From: Actinomycetota bacterium
GTDB lineage: Bacteria; Actinomycetota; Thermoleophilia; Gaiellales; Gaiellaceae
Reading direction: 5' to 3'
DNA length: 64,000 bases
Assembly: GCA_003139545.1 (NCBI GenBank)
Contig: PLJC01000038.1
Location: 210,333 to 274,332, forward strand
Part shown: piece after piece, positions 26,649 through 35,292 of the stretch
Position numbering within the stretch: the stretch's first letter is position 1
Layout: every line of letters starts with the position of its first letter
Program-made: the position numbers and the translations under genes
Notes under the pieces: generated by a model
Seen by the model: the letters and a program-made list of their open reading frames with translations, nothing else
The model's database searches: none
What the model was told of the DNA's origin: nothing

Positions 26649-27254
26649 TTAGGGCTTGGGCCGGACGGAGCTATGGGCGGGCGCGGGGGTGACCCGCCGG
26701 CCCTGGAGGCGCCGCGCGAACCACGTCGCCGCTGCTGTCAAAAACAGCAGGAGGGCGAGGCCGCCGAGCACGAGCAGCGGGAGCGGAATGGACTGCGCGT
26801 TCCCCGGGCCGATGTCGGCCGCGAGCCGGCTGAAGAGACTCTTGCCGTGGCCGCCGGTCCCGCCGCCGGATCCGCCGCCTCCGCCTCCGATGGCTCCGCC
26901 ACCCCCGCCGCCGAGGCCGAGGCTGCCGCCGGGGCCGTTGCCGCGCTCCTCGTGGATGGCGGCGAGCAGCGCGCGGTGGATGTCGTCGATCGCGCTCGAG
27001 TACTGCTTGATGTCGGGGTAGGCGCTGAGGTGCTGAATCGCCTGCGTGTAGCAGGGGATCGGGTAGGTGCCGTTGACCTGGCCGTGGGCGAGCCAGTCGT
27101 TCACGACCTGGAGCCAGCAGTTGTTCGTCGCTGTCGCGGTCGCTGCGGGCGCTGCCGAGGCAGCGGGCGCGCCGGCGGCGATGAGTGCGAGCGCCGAGAC
27201 GACGACGGCGGCGGCCAGCCCCGTCTTCCGTATGGAACGTCTCGTCAGCATCAT
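26649..27254 (-). CDS. Secreted, C-terminally membrane-anchored protein, unknown function
   Basis: 201 aa. A signal peptide (TGLAAAVVVSALALIAAGAP with AASAAP cleavage) comes first. A compact domain of about 60 residues with two Cys (NNCWLQVVNDWL and YPIPCYTQAIQHLSAYP) follows, then a long poly-Gly linker (GGGGGGSGGG), and a membrane helix (LPLLVLGGLALLLFLTAAAT) with a short basic cytoplasmic tail. The layout resembles a wall- or membrane-displayed surface protein. It is divergent from the Wzy-like polymerase, but any link is speculative. Confidence 0.75.
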   Translation of the reverse strand: MMLTRRSIRKTGLAAAVVVSALALIAAGAPAASAAPAATATATNNCWLQVVNDWLAHGQVNGTYPIPCYTQAIQHLSAYPDIKQYSSAIDDIHRALLAAIHEERGNGPGGSLGLGGGGGGAIGGGGGGSGGGTGGHGKSLFSRLAADIGPGNAQSIPLPLLVLGGLALLLFLTAAATWFARRLQGRRVTPAPAHSSVRPKP

Positions 27255-27292
27255 CGTCTCCCGTGCTCCAATCGCGGACGGGTCAAACGTCC

Positions 27293-27370
27293 GTTGCGCA
27301 ACCCTCTCCGGTCAGTCTCTCCAACGGCGGTGTTCTCGGCGTAACGACGATGTAAACCGTTTGTGAACGG
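27293..27370. promoter_or_regulatory. Intergenic palindromes upstream of the Wzy-like gene
   Basis: The 155-bp gap between divergent genes has a 10-bp palindrome GTTGCGCAAC (27293-27302) and an inverted repeat CCGTT-TGTG-AACGG (27357-27370). The latter ends 25 bp before the -10 box of the downstream gene. They are possible regulator sites; the binder is unknown. Confidence 0.35.
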
Positions 27371-27395
27371 GCCGTCCGCGGCGTTTTCGCAATGC

Positions 27396-27401
27396 TAGCG
27401 T
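27396..27401 (+). promoter_or_regulatory. -10 box of the Wzy-like gene
   Basis: TAGCGT, 8 nt before the GTG at 27410. An in-frame ATG at 27392 overlaps this box and so would not be on the transcript. This supports GTG 27410 as the start of a leaderless message. Confidence 0.5.
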
Positions 27402-27409
27402 CCTCGCCG

Positions 27410-29341
27410 GTGCGCGCTCTGGTCGAACGGCGGTCGACCGCGGGAGCCGTCGTCGCAGCAACGGGGGGCGCGCTCGTGTTCGCGGCATTCTTCTTTGCTC
27501 AGGGGACGACACTCTCGTCGTTCGTCTGGATCGGAGCCATCGCGCTCGTGGCTGCCGCGGCCGCCACCGCCGCGGTCCTCGTCGGCGCGTTGCCCGGGCC
27601 GAGGCTCGACGCGGCCGGCGCCGGGTTCCTCGCCGCGCTCTTCGGGCTCGCGGTGTGGGTCGGCGTCACGACGCTCTGGTCGGTCTCGCCCGAGGACTCG
27701 TGGCAGTACACGAACCGGACGCTCGTGTACGCAGCGTTCGCGCTCCTCGGCGCATTCGCGGCGGCGCTCCTCCAGCGGCCGGCCGAGTCGATCGCGCGCG
27801 GCGCGGCGCTCCTGCTCGCGCTCTTGCTCGGCTATGCGCTGCTCGCGAAGTGCGTGCCGTCGCTCTACTCCGACTACGGGCGGCTCGCGCGGCTGCGCGC
27901 GCCGCTCGACTATTGGAACGAGCTCGCGCTGCTCGCCGCCGTCGCAGTGCCGGTCGCGCTGTGGCTCGCGTCCCGGCGATACGCGGCCGGGGCGGTTCTC
28001 TTGTACGGCGCCGGCCTGACGGTGCTGCTGACGTACTCGCGTTTCGGGGTCGCGCTCGCGTGCCTCGCCGCCCTCGCCTGGATCGTCCTCGCGGAAGACC
28101 GCGTCGGGAGCCTGGCCGCGGTGGTACTCGCCGGCGGCGGTGCGGCGGCTGTTTTCGGGATCGCCCTCACGCTGCCCGGGATCACGAAGGACGCGCAGCC
28201 GCATGCCGTGCGTGCGCACGACGGCTGGATCTTTGCCTTCGCGGTCGTGGCGGGCGGAGCCGCCGTCGCGGGCTCGGCGGCGCTTGCGCGCCGGCGGCTA
28301 CCCGTCTCCGACGCAAGCCGCCGCCGCATCGAGCGCGCCGCCGCGCTCGCGGGCGCAGTCGCCGGCGCCGCGCTCGTCGTGGTTGCGGCTGTGTTCGCGA
28401 CGCGCATCTGGCATGCGTTCGCCAATCCGGTCTCGAGCCAGATCGGGTCGGACAAAGGCCGTTTCGGCAGCCTCAACTCCAGCAACCGCTGGACGTGGTG
28501 GCAGGAGGCGTGGCACGCGTTCGTGCGCCATCCGGGCGGCGGCACCGGCGCCGGGACGTTCCAGTTCACCGACCTCCTGCTCCGGCGCACGAGCCTGGTG
28601 ACGACGACCGAGCCGCACAACGTCCCGCTCCAGTTCCTCAGCGAGACCGGGATCGTCGGCTTCCTGCTCTTCGTCGCGGCAGCTGTCGCAGCCGTCTTCG
28701 GAGTCACACGCGCACGCCTGCGCGCGCGAGGGGCCGAGCGCGCGGCGGTGACGGCGCTTGCGATCGGCGCGGCCGCGTTCCTCGCGCACCTCGTCGCCGA
28801 CACCGACTGGGACTACGTCGCGACGTGCGGCCCGCTGCTCTTCGTCGTCGGTGCGCTCGTCGTGCGCGGCTCCGCGCCGCCGGCGCCCGCGCGGCGGCCG
28901 CTGCTCGCCGCCGCCGCGGTGCTCTTCTCGCTCGGCGCGATCTACTCGCTCGCAGCGCCGTGGCTCGCGCAGCGGCAGCTCGCGTCCGCGGCGTCGATCG
29001 CGCAGGTCAAGCACGCGCACGCGTACGACCCGCTTTCGACCGACGTCCTCACCGAGTGGGCCGCCTTCGAGGAGGTGCTGAGCCCCAAGCGGTCCCTGCA
29101 GCTCTACCGCGACGCCGTGTCGCTCGAGCCGGAGAACTCCACCGTCTGGTTCGAGTTCGGCGACTTCTTCTGGGACCGGAAGCTCTGGCCGGAGGCATAC
29201 CTCGCATATAGCAACGCGTGGAAGTACGACCGCTACGGCCCGGCGGGCACGCCTTGCGGCCGGCTCGACCAGGCCCGGCACAAGGTCTTGAAGGTGTGGC
29301 CGCCTAGCTGTCCAGCAGGACGACCAGCCGCGACGCACTGA
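27410..29341 (+). CDS. O-antigen ligase/polymerase (Wzy_C) family membrane protein
   Basis: About 643 aa with roughly a dozen membrane helices. The Wzy_C/WaaL region is recognised by LTYSRFGVALACLAALAW, the large extracytoplasmic loop with NRWTWWQEAWHAFVRHPGGG, and EPHNVPLQFLSETGIVGFLL, the characteristic HNxxLQxLxExG motif. The C-terminus is a soluble TPR-like tail (YRDAVSLEPENSTVWFEFGD). Such proteins polymerise or transfer undecaprenyl-linked glycans at the outer face of the membrane. The LytR_C protein and the sugar epimerase directly downstream, on the other strand, fit a cell-surface polysaccharide context. Confidence 0.88.
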   Translation: MRALVERRSTAGAVVAATGGALVFAAFFFAQGTTLSSFVWIGAIALVAAAAATAAVLVGALPGPRLDAAGAGFLAALFGLAVWVGVTTLWSVSPEDSWQYTNRTLVYAAFALLGAFAAALLQRPAESIARGAALLLALLLGYALLAKCVPSLYSDYGRLARLRAPLDYWNELALLAAVAVPVALWLASRRYAAGAVLLYGAGLTVLLTYSRFGVALACLAALAWIVLAEDRVGSLAAVVLAGGGAAAVFGIALTLPGITKDAQPHAVRAHDGWIFAFAVVAGGAAVAGSAALARRRLPVSDASRRRIERAAALAGAVAGAALVVVAAVFATRIWHAFANPVSSQIGSDKGRFGSLNSSNRWTWWQEAWHAFVRHPGGGTGAGTFQFTDLLLRRTSLVTTTEPHNVPLQFLSETGIVGFLLFVAAAVAAVFGVTRARLRARGAERAAVTALAIGAAAFLAHLVADTDWDYVATCGPLLFVVGALVVRGSAPPAPARRPLLAAAAVLFSLGAIYSLAAPWLAQRQLASAASIAQVKHAHAYDPLSTDVLTEWAAFEEVLSPKRSLQLYRDAVSLEPENSTVWFEFGDFFWDRKLWPEAYLAYSNAWKYDRYGPAGTPCGRLDQARHKVLKVWPPSCPAGRPAATH

Positions 29342-29846
29342 GGGTCGACGGGGTCAGCCCGTCCACCGGTGCCACGAGCCGGATGCCGGCATCGTGCGCG
29401 AGTCGGCGCGCTTCCTTCAGGTACCCGGGGACGAACATCACCATCGACTGCGCGTAGTGGTGGCTCGGTGCGTTCGCCGCTCCGCCGATGGGATAGCCGA
29501 GCGCCTGTAGGCGCGCCGCCTCGGCATGTGCCGCGCCCTGCACGCCGTTCGCGTTGAGGACGAGCACGCGCACGAGCGAGCGCGCGCGCAGCGGATGCGG
29601 CGCGATCGGCGCGACGCGGTCCTTCGCCGGGACGGGGACGACGTGGCGCACCGGCGCTGCATGGTGGACGACGGTCGCGGGCGCGGGTGTGGTCGTCGTG
29701 TGCTTCGCGGCGTGCCGGAACGGGTGCGCGAGGACGAATGCGCCGACGACGATCAGCCCGAGGAGCTCGAGCGTCGCGACGGCCGAGGCGACGAGCGTCG
29801 CCGTCCGCCACGGGAAGGGCTCGGTGTAGTGCTCGACGCTGTCCAC
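29304..29846 (-). CDS. LytR C-terminal-domain membrane protein
   Basis: 180 aa from GTG 29846. A short cytoplasmic N-terminus, one membrane helix (ASAVATLELLGLIVVGAFVL), a Pro/His/Val linker, and a LytR_C domain (RVLVLNANGVQGAAHAEAAR, GYPIGGAANAPSHHYAQSMV, MFVPGYLKEARRLAHDAG, and RLVVLLDS at the end). This domain accompanies LytR-CpsA-Psr glycopolymer transferases but is here without the catalytic part. It lies 37 bp downstream of the epimerase gene and overlaps the convergent Wzy-like gene by 38 bp. Confidence 0.85.
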   Translation of the reverse strand: MDSVEHYTEPFPWRTATLVASAVATLELLGLIVVGAFVLAHPFRHAAKHTTTTPAPATVVHHAAPVRHVVPVPAKDRVAPIAPHPLRARSLVRVLVLNANGVQGAAHAEAARLQALGYPIGGAANAPSHHYAQSMVMFVPGYLKEARRLAHDAGIRLVAPVDGLTPSTLSASRLVVLLDS

Positions 29847-29883
29847 GGCCCGGTCGGTTTCGCCGGTCCCGCGTCCGATCCTT

Positions 29884-30786
29884 CTAGCTCGAGGCGATCC
29901 AGTCCCAGGTGGCGGTGAGCCCGTCGGCGAGCGGCCGGGCAGGATGCCAGCCCAGGTCGCGCTCGGCGAGCGAGGCGTCGAGGACGCTGCGTTGCAGCTC
30001 GCCGAGACGTGCGGGCGCGAACGTCGCCTCCCGGTCGATGCCGGTCGCGGCCCGAATCGCGTCGTACAGGTCGACGACGGAGGTCTCGATGCCGGTGCCG
30101 ATGTTGTAGACACCGCCGTTCGGTTCGAGCGCGCGCACCATCGCGTCCGCGACGTCGCCGACGTAGACGTAGTCGCGGCTCTGGCTGCCGTCGCCGAAGA
30201 TCGTCGGCGCCCCGCCGTCGCGGAGGAGGCCCATGAAGATGGCGACGACGCCCGCCTCGCCGTGCGGCATCTGCCGCGGGCCGTAGACGTTCCCGAGGCG
30301 CAGCGCGACGTGCTCCGTGCCGTACAGGCGGTTCCACGTCGCGAGGTATTCCTCACCGCAGACCTTCGACGTGCCGTATGGGGCGAGCGGCCGCAGCGGC
30401 GCCGACTCGGTCGCCGGCGCGTCGCACTCGCCGTACGCCGCGCCGCCGGAGGATGCGAACACGATCTTCGCGCCGTGCCGGCGCGCGGCCTCGAGGATCC
30501 GGATCGTTCCGAGCACGTTGACGTCGGCGTCGTGCGCGGGGCGGTCGACGGACACGCGGACGTCGGCCTGGGCGGCGAGGTGGAACACGATCTCCGGCCG
30601 CACGGCGTCGAAGACCGCGTCCGGCTCCCGGATATCGGCCACGTGCAGTTCCGCCGGAGCCGTGACGTTCTCGCGCGACCCTTTCGAGAGGTCGTCGAGC
30701 GCGTGCACGCCGTCCCCGCGCGCGAGCAGCGCGTCGACGAGGTTCGATCCGATGAAGCCCGCCCCTCCGGTCACGATCGCCCGCAT
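29884..30786 (-). CDS. NAD-dependent sugar epimerase (UDP-glucose 4-epimerase-like)
   Basis: 300 aa extended SDR. NAD-binding motif VTGGAGFIGSNLVDALLARG; FHLAAQADVRVSV; catalytic Ser in VFASSGGAAYGE and YxxxK as APYGTSKVCGEEYL; nucleotide-sugar region ALRLGNVYGPRQMPHGEAG and GDGSQSRDYVYVGDVADAM. It is expected to interconvert UDP-glucose/galactose or a related nucleotide sugar for surface polysaccharide. The ATG is 6 nt after a TACGAT -10 box that overlaps, on the other strand, the promoter region of tmk. Confidence 0.92.
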   Translation of the reverse strand: MRAIVTGGAGFIGSNLVDALLARGDGVHALDDLSKGSRENVTAPAELHVADIREPDAVFDAVRPEIVFHLAAQADVRVSVDRPAHDADVNVLGTIRILEAARRHGAKIVFASSGGAAYGECDAPATESAPLRPLAPYGTSKVCGEEYLATWNRLYGTEHVALRLGNVYGPRQMPHGEAGVVAIFMGLLRDGGAPTIFGDGSQSRDYVYVGDVADAMVRALEPNGGVYNIGTGIETSVVDLYDAIRAATGIDREATFAPARLGELQRSVLDASLAERDLGWHPARPLADGLTATWDWIASS

Positions 30787-30791
30787 CGCCG

Positions 30792-30798
30792 TATCGTA
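30792..30798. promoter_or_regulatory. Overlapping -10 boxes of divergent epimerase and tmk genes
   Basis: TATCGTA reads TACGAT on the minus strand, 6 nt before the epimerase ATG (30786), and TATCGT on the plus strand, 9 nt before the tmk ATG (30807). The divergent genes therefore appear to share one AT-rich opening site. Confidence 0.4.
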
Positions 30799-30806
30799 GG
30801 TGCCTC

Positions 30807-31400
30807 ATGTTCGTGACCTTCGAGGGAGCCGACGGTTCGGGGAAGTCGACGCAAGCGGAGCTTCTCCGTGACGCTCTCGCCGCCGAGGGCCGCGAGGTTG
30901 TGCTCACGCGCGAGCCCGGCGGCACCGAGGTCGGCGAGCGCGTGCGCCAACTCGTGTTGAACGGGCCTGAGATGTCGGGGTGGGCCGAGGCGGCGCTCTT
31001 CGCCGCAGCGCGGGCGGAGCTCGTCGCGACGGTTATCCGGCCTGCGCTCGACCGCGGCGCTGCCGTCATCGCCGACCGCTACGTCGACTCGTCGCTCGCG
31101 TACCAGGGCTTTGCGCGCGGGCTCGGGATCGATGCCGTCCTCGAGCTCAATCTCGCCGTCGTCCAGCAACTCATGCCCGACCTCACGGTGCTGCTTCTCG
31201 TGGACGTCGACGAGGCGAGGCGACGTGCCGGCGCCACCGACCGGCTCGAACGCGAAGGCGACGGCTTTCGCTCGCTGGTGAACGCCGGCTACCTCGAGCT
31301 TGCGAAGATGTTTCCCGAGCGCATCGTCGCCCTCGACGGGACGCAGCCGCGAGACGAGCTCTCGGAGGTGATCCGTGAACGACTTCGAAGCCGTATCTGA
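30807..31400 (+). CDS. tmk: Thymidylate kinase
   Basis: 197 aa. Phosphorylates dTMP to dTDP. P-loop FEGADGSGKSTQAELL, dTMP-binding TREPGGTEVGERVRQLVLN, the DRYVDSSLAYQG segment (Asp-Arg-Tyr), and a LID region RRRAGATDRLEREGDGF. It overlaps the next gene, holB, by 26 nt, a common gene order in bacteria (tmk-holB). Confidence 0.97.
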   Translation: MFVTFEGADGSGKSTQAELLRDALAAEGREVVLTREPGGTEVGERVRQLVLNGPEMSGWAEAALFAAARAELVATVIRPALDRGAAVIADRYVDSSLAYQGFARGLGIDAVLELNLAVVQQLMPDLTVLLLVDVDEARRRAGATDRLEREGDGFRSLVNAGYLELAKMFPERIVALDGTQPRDELSEVIRERLRSRI

Positions 31401-32469
31401 GCAGCACGAGGCGAAGCGCCTCCTGAGTGCGGCGCTCGCCGAAGGTCCTGCGCACGCGTACCTGCTGCACGGCCCGTCCGGGGTCGGCAAGCGCGACCTC
31501 GCGCTGCTCTTCGCCGCCGAGCTGCTCGGCGATCATGCCCGCGTCGAGCGCCGCACGCATCCCGACCTGTACGTGCTCGAGCCGCTCGGCGACCAGATCC
31601 GCATCGACGACATCCGCGGGCTGCGGCACGACCTGCACATGCGGCCCTTCGAGGCGTCACGGCGCGTCTATCTCGTGTTCGGCGCCGACACGATGAACGA
31701 GGATGCGGCCGACGCGCTGCTCAAGGATCTCGAGGAGCCGCCGCCGTACGCAGTCATCGTTCTCGTGGCCGACGACCTCGGCCCTTTGCCGGAGACGATC
31801 AGATCGCGCTGCCAGCTCGTGACCTTCCGGCGGCTCTCGGAGGCGGCCGTGCGCGACGCCGTGCGTACGCGTGCGCCCGACCTGCCGGACGCGGAGGTGA
31901 CCACCGTCGCACGGGTGGCCGGCGGGCGGCTCGACCGCGCCGAGCGCCTGCTCGACCCGGCCGCGCAGCACCGCCGCGAGCAGTTGCTCGGCGTGGCCCG
32001 TGCCGTGTATCTCGATCCCGAGTTCGACTCGGCCGACGCCGCGGAGACGATCCTCGCCGGCATCGGCGAGCGCGGCGACGAGGCGCGCGTGCGGGCCGAG
32101 GAGACGGTCGCCGTCCTCGAGCTCACCGGCCGTGAGGCGGACCAGCGCCTGCGGCGCGCCCAACGCGGCGCGGAGCGCGACGAGCTGCTGGCCGTGCTGG
32201 AGGAGCTCGAGTGGTGGTACCGCGACCTCATCGTCGCCGCCGTCGGCGCCGAGGACGCGGTCGTGCACGTCGACCGCCTGCCGGAGCTGCGCGAGGATGC
32301 CTCGAAAGAGCGGCTCCCCGCTGCCGAGGAGGCGTGCGAGGCCGTGCGGGCGGCGTGGCGTGAGGCCGAGGAGCTGCAGCTTTCGATGCCGCTCGCGGTG
32401 GAGGCGCTCCTCGTCCGGCTGCGCCGTGCCTTCTCAGGGGCGGCTTTCTCGGCACGAACGGCTTCCTGA
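31375..32469 (+). CDS. holB: DNA polymerase III subunit delta'
   Basis: 364 aa from GTG 31375. Clamp-loader AAA+ domain: AYLLHGPSGVGKRDLALLFA (P-loop), IDDIRGLRHDLHMRPFEASR, DTMNEDAADALLKDLEEPPP (the LLKxLEEPP motif of delta'/DnaX), and a sensor-1 Arg region PETIRSRCQLVTFRRL. The zinc-binding cysteines present in many delta' proteins are not evident. A C-terminal helical part serves pentamer assembly. Together with tmk it forms a housekeeping pair. Confidence 0.93.
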   Translation: MNDFEAVSEQHEAKRLLSAALAEGPAHAYLLHGPSGVGKRDLALLFAAELLGDHARVERRTHPDLYVLEPLGDQIRIDDIRGLRHDLHMRPFEASRRVYLVFGADTMNEDAADALLKDLEEPPPYAVIVLVADDLGPLPETIRSRCQLVTFRRLSEAAVRDAVRTRAPDLPDAEVTTVARVAGGRLDRAERLLDPAAQHRREQLLGVARAVYLDPEFDSADAAETILAGIGERGDEARVRAEETVAVLELTGREADQRLRRAQRGAERDELLAVLEELEWWYRDLIVAAVGAEDAVVHVDRLPELREDASKERLPAAEEACEAVRAAWREAEELQLSMPLAVEALLVRLRRAFSGAAFSARTAS

Positions 32470-32548
32470 GAGATCCCCCTTTCGAGGTTGCCGTCATGCT
32501 CGGTCGCGCGGAAGATACGCCGACGGTTCGAGGCTCTGGGGGCAGGGA

Positions 32549-33949
32549 ATGGCTGTAGTTCCGTCCATAGGTCGTGCAGACCGCGCCGCTCCGCCCGAGG
32601 CGGACCTGACCCGCGCGCTGTACGAGCGGTACTCGACCCAGATCTTCCGGTACTGCCTGCACCAGCTCGGCTCGCGCGAAGAGGCCGAGGACGCGGTACA
32701 GAGCACGTTCCTGAACGCGTTCCGGGGAATCAAGCGCGGCATCGTCCCCGAGCTCGAGTCGGCGTGGCTGTTCAAGATCGCCGAGAACGTCTGCCTCTCG
32801 AGGCGCCGGTCGACGTGGCGCCGGAACCGGGTCGAGTCGCCGACGGACTTCGAGGTGGTCGAAGAGCTGACTCCCGCGCCGAGCCGCCTCGCCGACGAGC
32901 TCGTCGGGCTCCAGGACGTGCTGGAGCAGATGCCCGAGAGCCAGCGGCGCGCGATCCTCCTGCGCGAGTGGCAGGGCCTCTCCTACCGGGAGATCGCCGC
33001 GGAGCTCGAGCTCTCGCAGACGGCGGTGGAGACGCTCATCTTCCGTGCCCGCCGCTCGCTCGCGAAGGGCCTCGAGGAGCCACCGGCGCCGGCGCAGAAG
33101 CGGCGCATGGTGCGCGGCACGGACTTCGGCAACCTGCTCACCGGGCTCAAGTCGCTCCTCTTCGGCGGCGGCGCGGCGGCGGCGAAGGTGGCGGCGGTTG
33201 TCGCAGTCGTCAGCGCCGGCACGGTCGTCGCCGCGTCGCCGGCTCAGCATCACGCCCGGGCGCACGTGCCCGCTGCGCCCGCGCCTTCCGCTCCGGTTGC
33301 GTCCTTACCGGTTGCCGGGCTCGCCTCCGTTCGTCTCGCGCCCGTGCGCGCGCCCGCAGCGCCGCGGCCGCCCGCGCACGTCCCGGCACCTGCGTCCTCC
33401 GCCGCCGGGACGCCCGCACCGACGATCTCGGACACGCTCGCGCAAACGGCCCCTCCGGCTTCGGCGCCCGTCGATGCGCCGGTGATCGCGGTGAGCCGGC
33501 CTGCTGCGCAGGACCCGCCAGCGCCCACCGGCCACGGTGACGGAGGCCCGGGGTCGGGCGGGACGCAAGCCCCTCCTGACGGCGGCGGGACGCCGCCGAC
33601 TCCGGACGGCAGCGGCTCAACCGCTCCGGTCACGCCTCCCGACTCCGGCTCGGGCGACAGCAGCTCGTCGTCGCCGGGCCAGGGTCAAGGGAACGGCGGC
33701 GGCCAGGGGCAGGGCCAGGGCCAGGGCCAGGCGCAAGGAAACGGCGGCCAGGGCCAGGCGCACGGCGACGATTCCGGTCAGGGCCAGGGCAACTCAGGCC
33801 AGGGGCATGGCCAGCGCTCGACCGACCCGTCGAACGGCGCCGGGACCACGCCACCGACCGCCGGCGGATCGAGCACCGGCGGGAACGGCGGCAATGGTCA
33901 GGGCAACGGCCAGGGCGGCGGCGGCCATGGCGGCGGCCACGGCCACTAG
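32549..33949 (+). CDS. ECF sigma factor fused to a membrane helix and Gly/Gln-rich extracytoplasmic tail
   Basis: 466 aa from ATG 32549 (GGCAGGGA upstream). Sigma region 2 (about 20-90: RALYERYSTQIFRYCLHQLG, EEAEDAVQSTFLNAFRGI) and region 4 (about 120-175: EQMPESQRRAILLREWQGLS, YREIAAELELSQTAVETLI) are complete. A hydrophobic Ala/Val segment at about 208-230 is a likely membrane helix. After it comes a Pro/Ala-rich stretch and a tail of about 80 residues of GQG and GNG repeats ending HGGGHGH. The natural reading is a membrane-tethered sigma factor with an outside sensor or spacer. No separate anti-sigma gene is adjacent. Confidence 0.85.
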   Translation: MAVVPSIGRADRAAPPEADLTRALYERYSTQIFRYCLHQLGSREEAEDAVQSTFLNAFRGIKRGIVPELESAWLFKIAENVCLSRRRSTWRRNRVESPTDFEVVEELTPAPSRLADELVGLQDVLEQMPESQRRAILLREWQGLSYREIAAELELSQTAVETLIFRARRSLAKGLEEPPAPAQKRRMVRGTDFGNLLTGLKSLLFGGGAAAAKVAAVVAVVSAGTVVAASPAQHHARAHVPAAPAPSAPVASLPVAGLASVRLAPVRAPAAPRPPAHVPAPASSAAGTPAPTISDTLAQTAPPASAPVDAPVIAVSRPAAQDPPAPTGHGDGGPGSGGTQAPPDGGGTPPTPDGSGSTAPVTPPDSGSGDSSSSSPGQGQGNGGGQGQGQGQGQAQGNGGQGQAHGDDSGQGQGNSGQGHGQRSTDPSNGAGTTPPTAGGSSTGGNGGNGQGNGQGGGGHGGGHGH

Positions 33950-33958
33950 GCCTACGCC

Positions 33959-34990
33959 TTAGGCAGCGCTTGCGAGCTCGTCGCCGAGCTCGAGCTGGAG
34001 CCGCATGAGCGCCTCGGTCTCGAGCTGACGCACGCGCTCGCGGGTCAGTCCGAGCTCCTTGCCGATCGTCTCCAGTGAAGCGGACTCGCCTCCGAAGCCG
34101 AAGCGCAGCTCGATGATCCGGCGCTGCCGCTCGGGCAGCTCGGCCACCGCGCGCTGGACGCGCTGGCGCCGGAGGGCATCTGCGGCCTCCTCGACCGGAT
34201 CGGCCGAGCTCTCGTCGGCGAACAGGTCGCCGAGCTCGGAGTCGCTGTCGGAGCCGAGGCCCTGGTTGAGCGAGACCGAGTCGACGGCGTCGAGCGCCTC
34301 TGTGACGTGCTCCTTCTTGAGGCGCGTGGCGTCGGCGAGCTCGTCGATGGTCGCCTCGCGGCCCAGCTTGGCCTGGAGCTCTGCGGACGCGCGGTTGAGC
34401 TTGATGCGGCGCTCCTGGACATGGACCGGGATGCGGATCGTCTTCGACTGGTTCGCGACCGCGCGCTGGCAGGCCTGACGGATCCACCAGGTCGCGTACG
34501 TCGAGAACTTGTAGCCCTTGCGCCAGTCGAACTTCTCCGCGGCGCGGTTCAGGCCGATGACGCCCTCCTGGATCAGGTCGAGGAGCGGGACATCGTGGCC
34601 CTGGTAGCGCTTCGCGATGGAGACGACGAGGCGGAGGTTGGAGTTGATCATCCGCTCCTTGGCCGCCAGGTCACCGGTCTCGATGCGCTTCGCGAGCATG
34701 ACTTCGTCGGCCGCGGTGAGGAGCTTGTGCCGGCCGGCCGCGTCCATGAAGAGCTGGAGCGGGTCGAGCGTGCCCGTCGCGGCAGGCGCAGCCTCGGCCG
34801 CCGTGATCGGGGCGCGGACGGTCACGTCGCGCTCGTCGAGGGCGGTCTGAAGGGCCGCGATCTCGTCGTCGGCCAGATCGTGCTCGTCGGCGAACGCCTC
34901 GAGCTCCCGTTCCTCGATGAAACCGCGGTCGGCGGCTTCCTCGACGAGGCGCTCGGTAGGCGTCAAATCGTGCAGATGCGTATCAGTCAG
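33959..34990 (-). CDS. Primary-type sigma-70 factor (SigA/RpoD family)
   Basis: About 343 aa. Region 1.2 ([20 protein letters not shown]), 2 ([40 protein letters not shown] and [12 protein letters not shown]), 3 ([16 protein letters not shown]) and 4 ([33 protein letters not shown]) are complete; region 1.1 is minimal. The first usual start is TTG 34966, which has no ribosome site. A CTG at 34990 is preceded by AGAGGAAG at 6-nt spacing and gives [15 protein letters not shown], so it is preferred here. A promoter lies at 35093-35121. It directs housekeeping transcription. It is convergent with the ECF fusion gene, with a 9-bp gap. Confidence 0.93.
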   Translation of the reverse strand: MTDTHLHDLTPTERLVEEAADRGFIEERELEAFADEHDLADDEIAALQTALDERDVTVRAPITAAEAAPAATGTLDPLQLFMDAAGRHKLLTAADEVMLAKRIETGDLAAKERMINSNLRLVVSIAKRYQGHDVPLLDLIQEGVIGLNRAAEKFDWRKGYKFSTYATWWIRQACQRAVANQSKTIRIPVHVQERRIKLNRASAELQAKLGREATIDELADATRLKKEHVTEALDAVDSVSLNQGLGSDSDSELGDLFADESSADPVEEAADALRRQRVQRAVAELPERQRRIIELRFGFGGESASLETIGKELGLTRERVRQLETEALMRLQLELGDELASAA

Positions 34991-35092
34991 TGGAATCTTC
35001 CTCTTTCGGTCGTAGGGACCGCGCCGTTCGCGGGCCCCGAGGCCCCGGCGCGGGGCGTGGCCCGCGATCTGCCGGTCGGCCCCTGCTCTCTA

Positions 35093-35121
35093 TATATAGA
35101 ACGGGATGCCGCCCCTGTCCA
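35093..35121 (-). promoter_or_regulatory. Promoter of the primary sigma factor gene
   Basis: On the minus strand TGGACA (35121-35116), 17 nt, TATATA (35098-35093). It sits in an unusually AT-rich patch (TCTATATATAGA) of the 302-bp gap before the tRNA. A start near 35086 gives a leader of about 95 nt with a clear ribosome site, in contrast to the leaderless genes around it. I see no other element in this gap. Confidence 0.6.
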
Positions 35122-35292
35122 TTCCCAGACATTGCATTTTTGCGATTTCCTAACAGCGGGACAACGTTCGGGGCCCACCTTCCTGGTTCAAACCCGGAAT
35201 CCTCCTGTCGGGACAGAGTCAACAGCACCAGGATTAGCCACGGATGAGAATCCCGATTCCTCGGGCGCGCCGCACTAAACTGTCGCCGCCGG

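Noticed and set aside
33640..33949. Possible DNA tandem repeat in the GQG-coding region
   Set aside because: The repeats are irregular at DNA level and reflect a Gly/Gln-rich protein tail; no clean repeat unit or CRISPR-like spacing.
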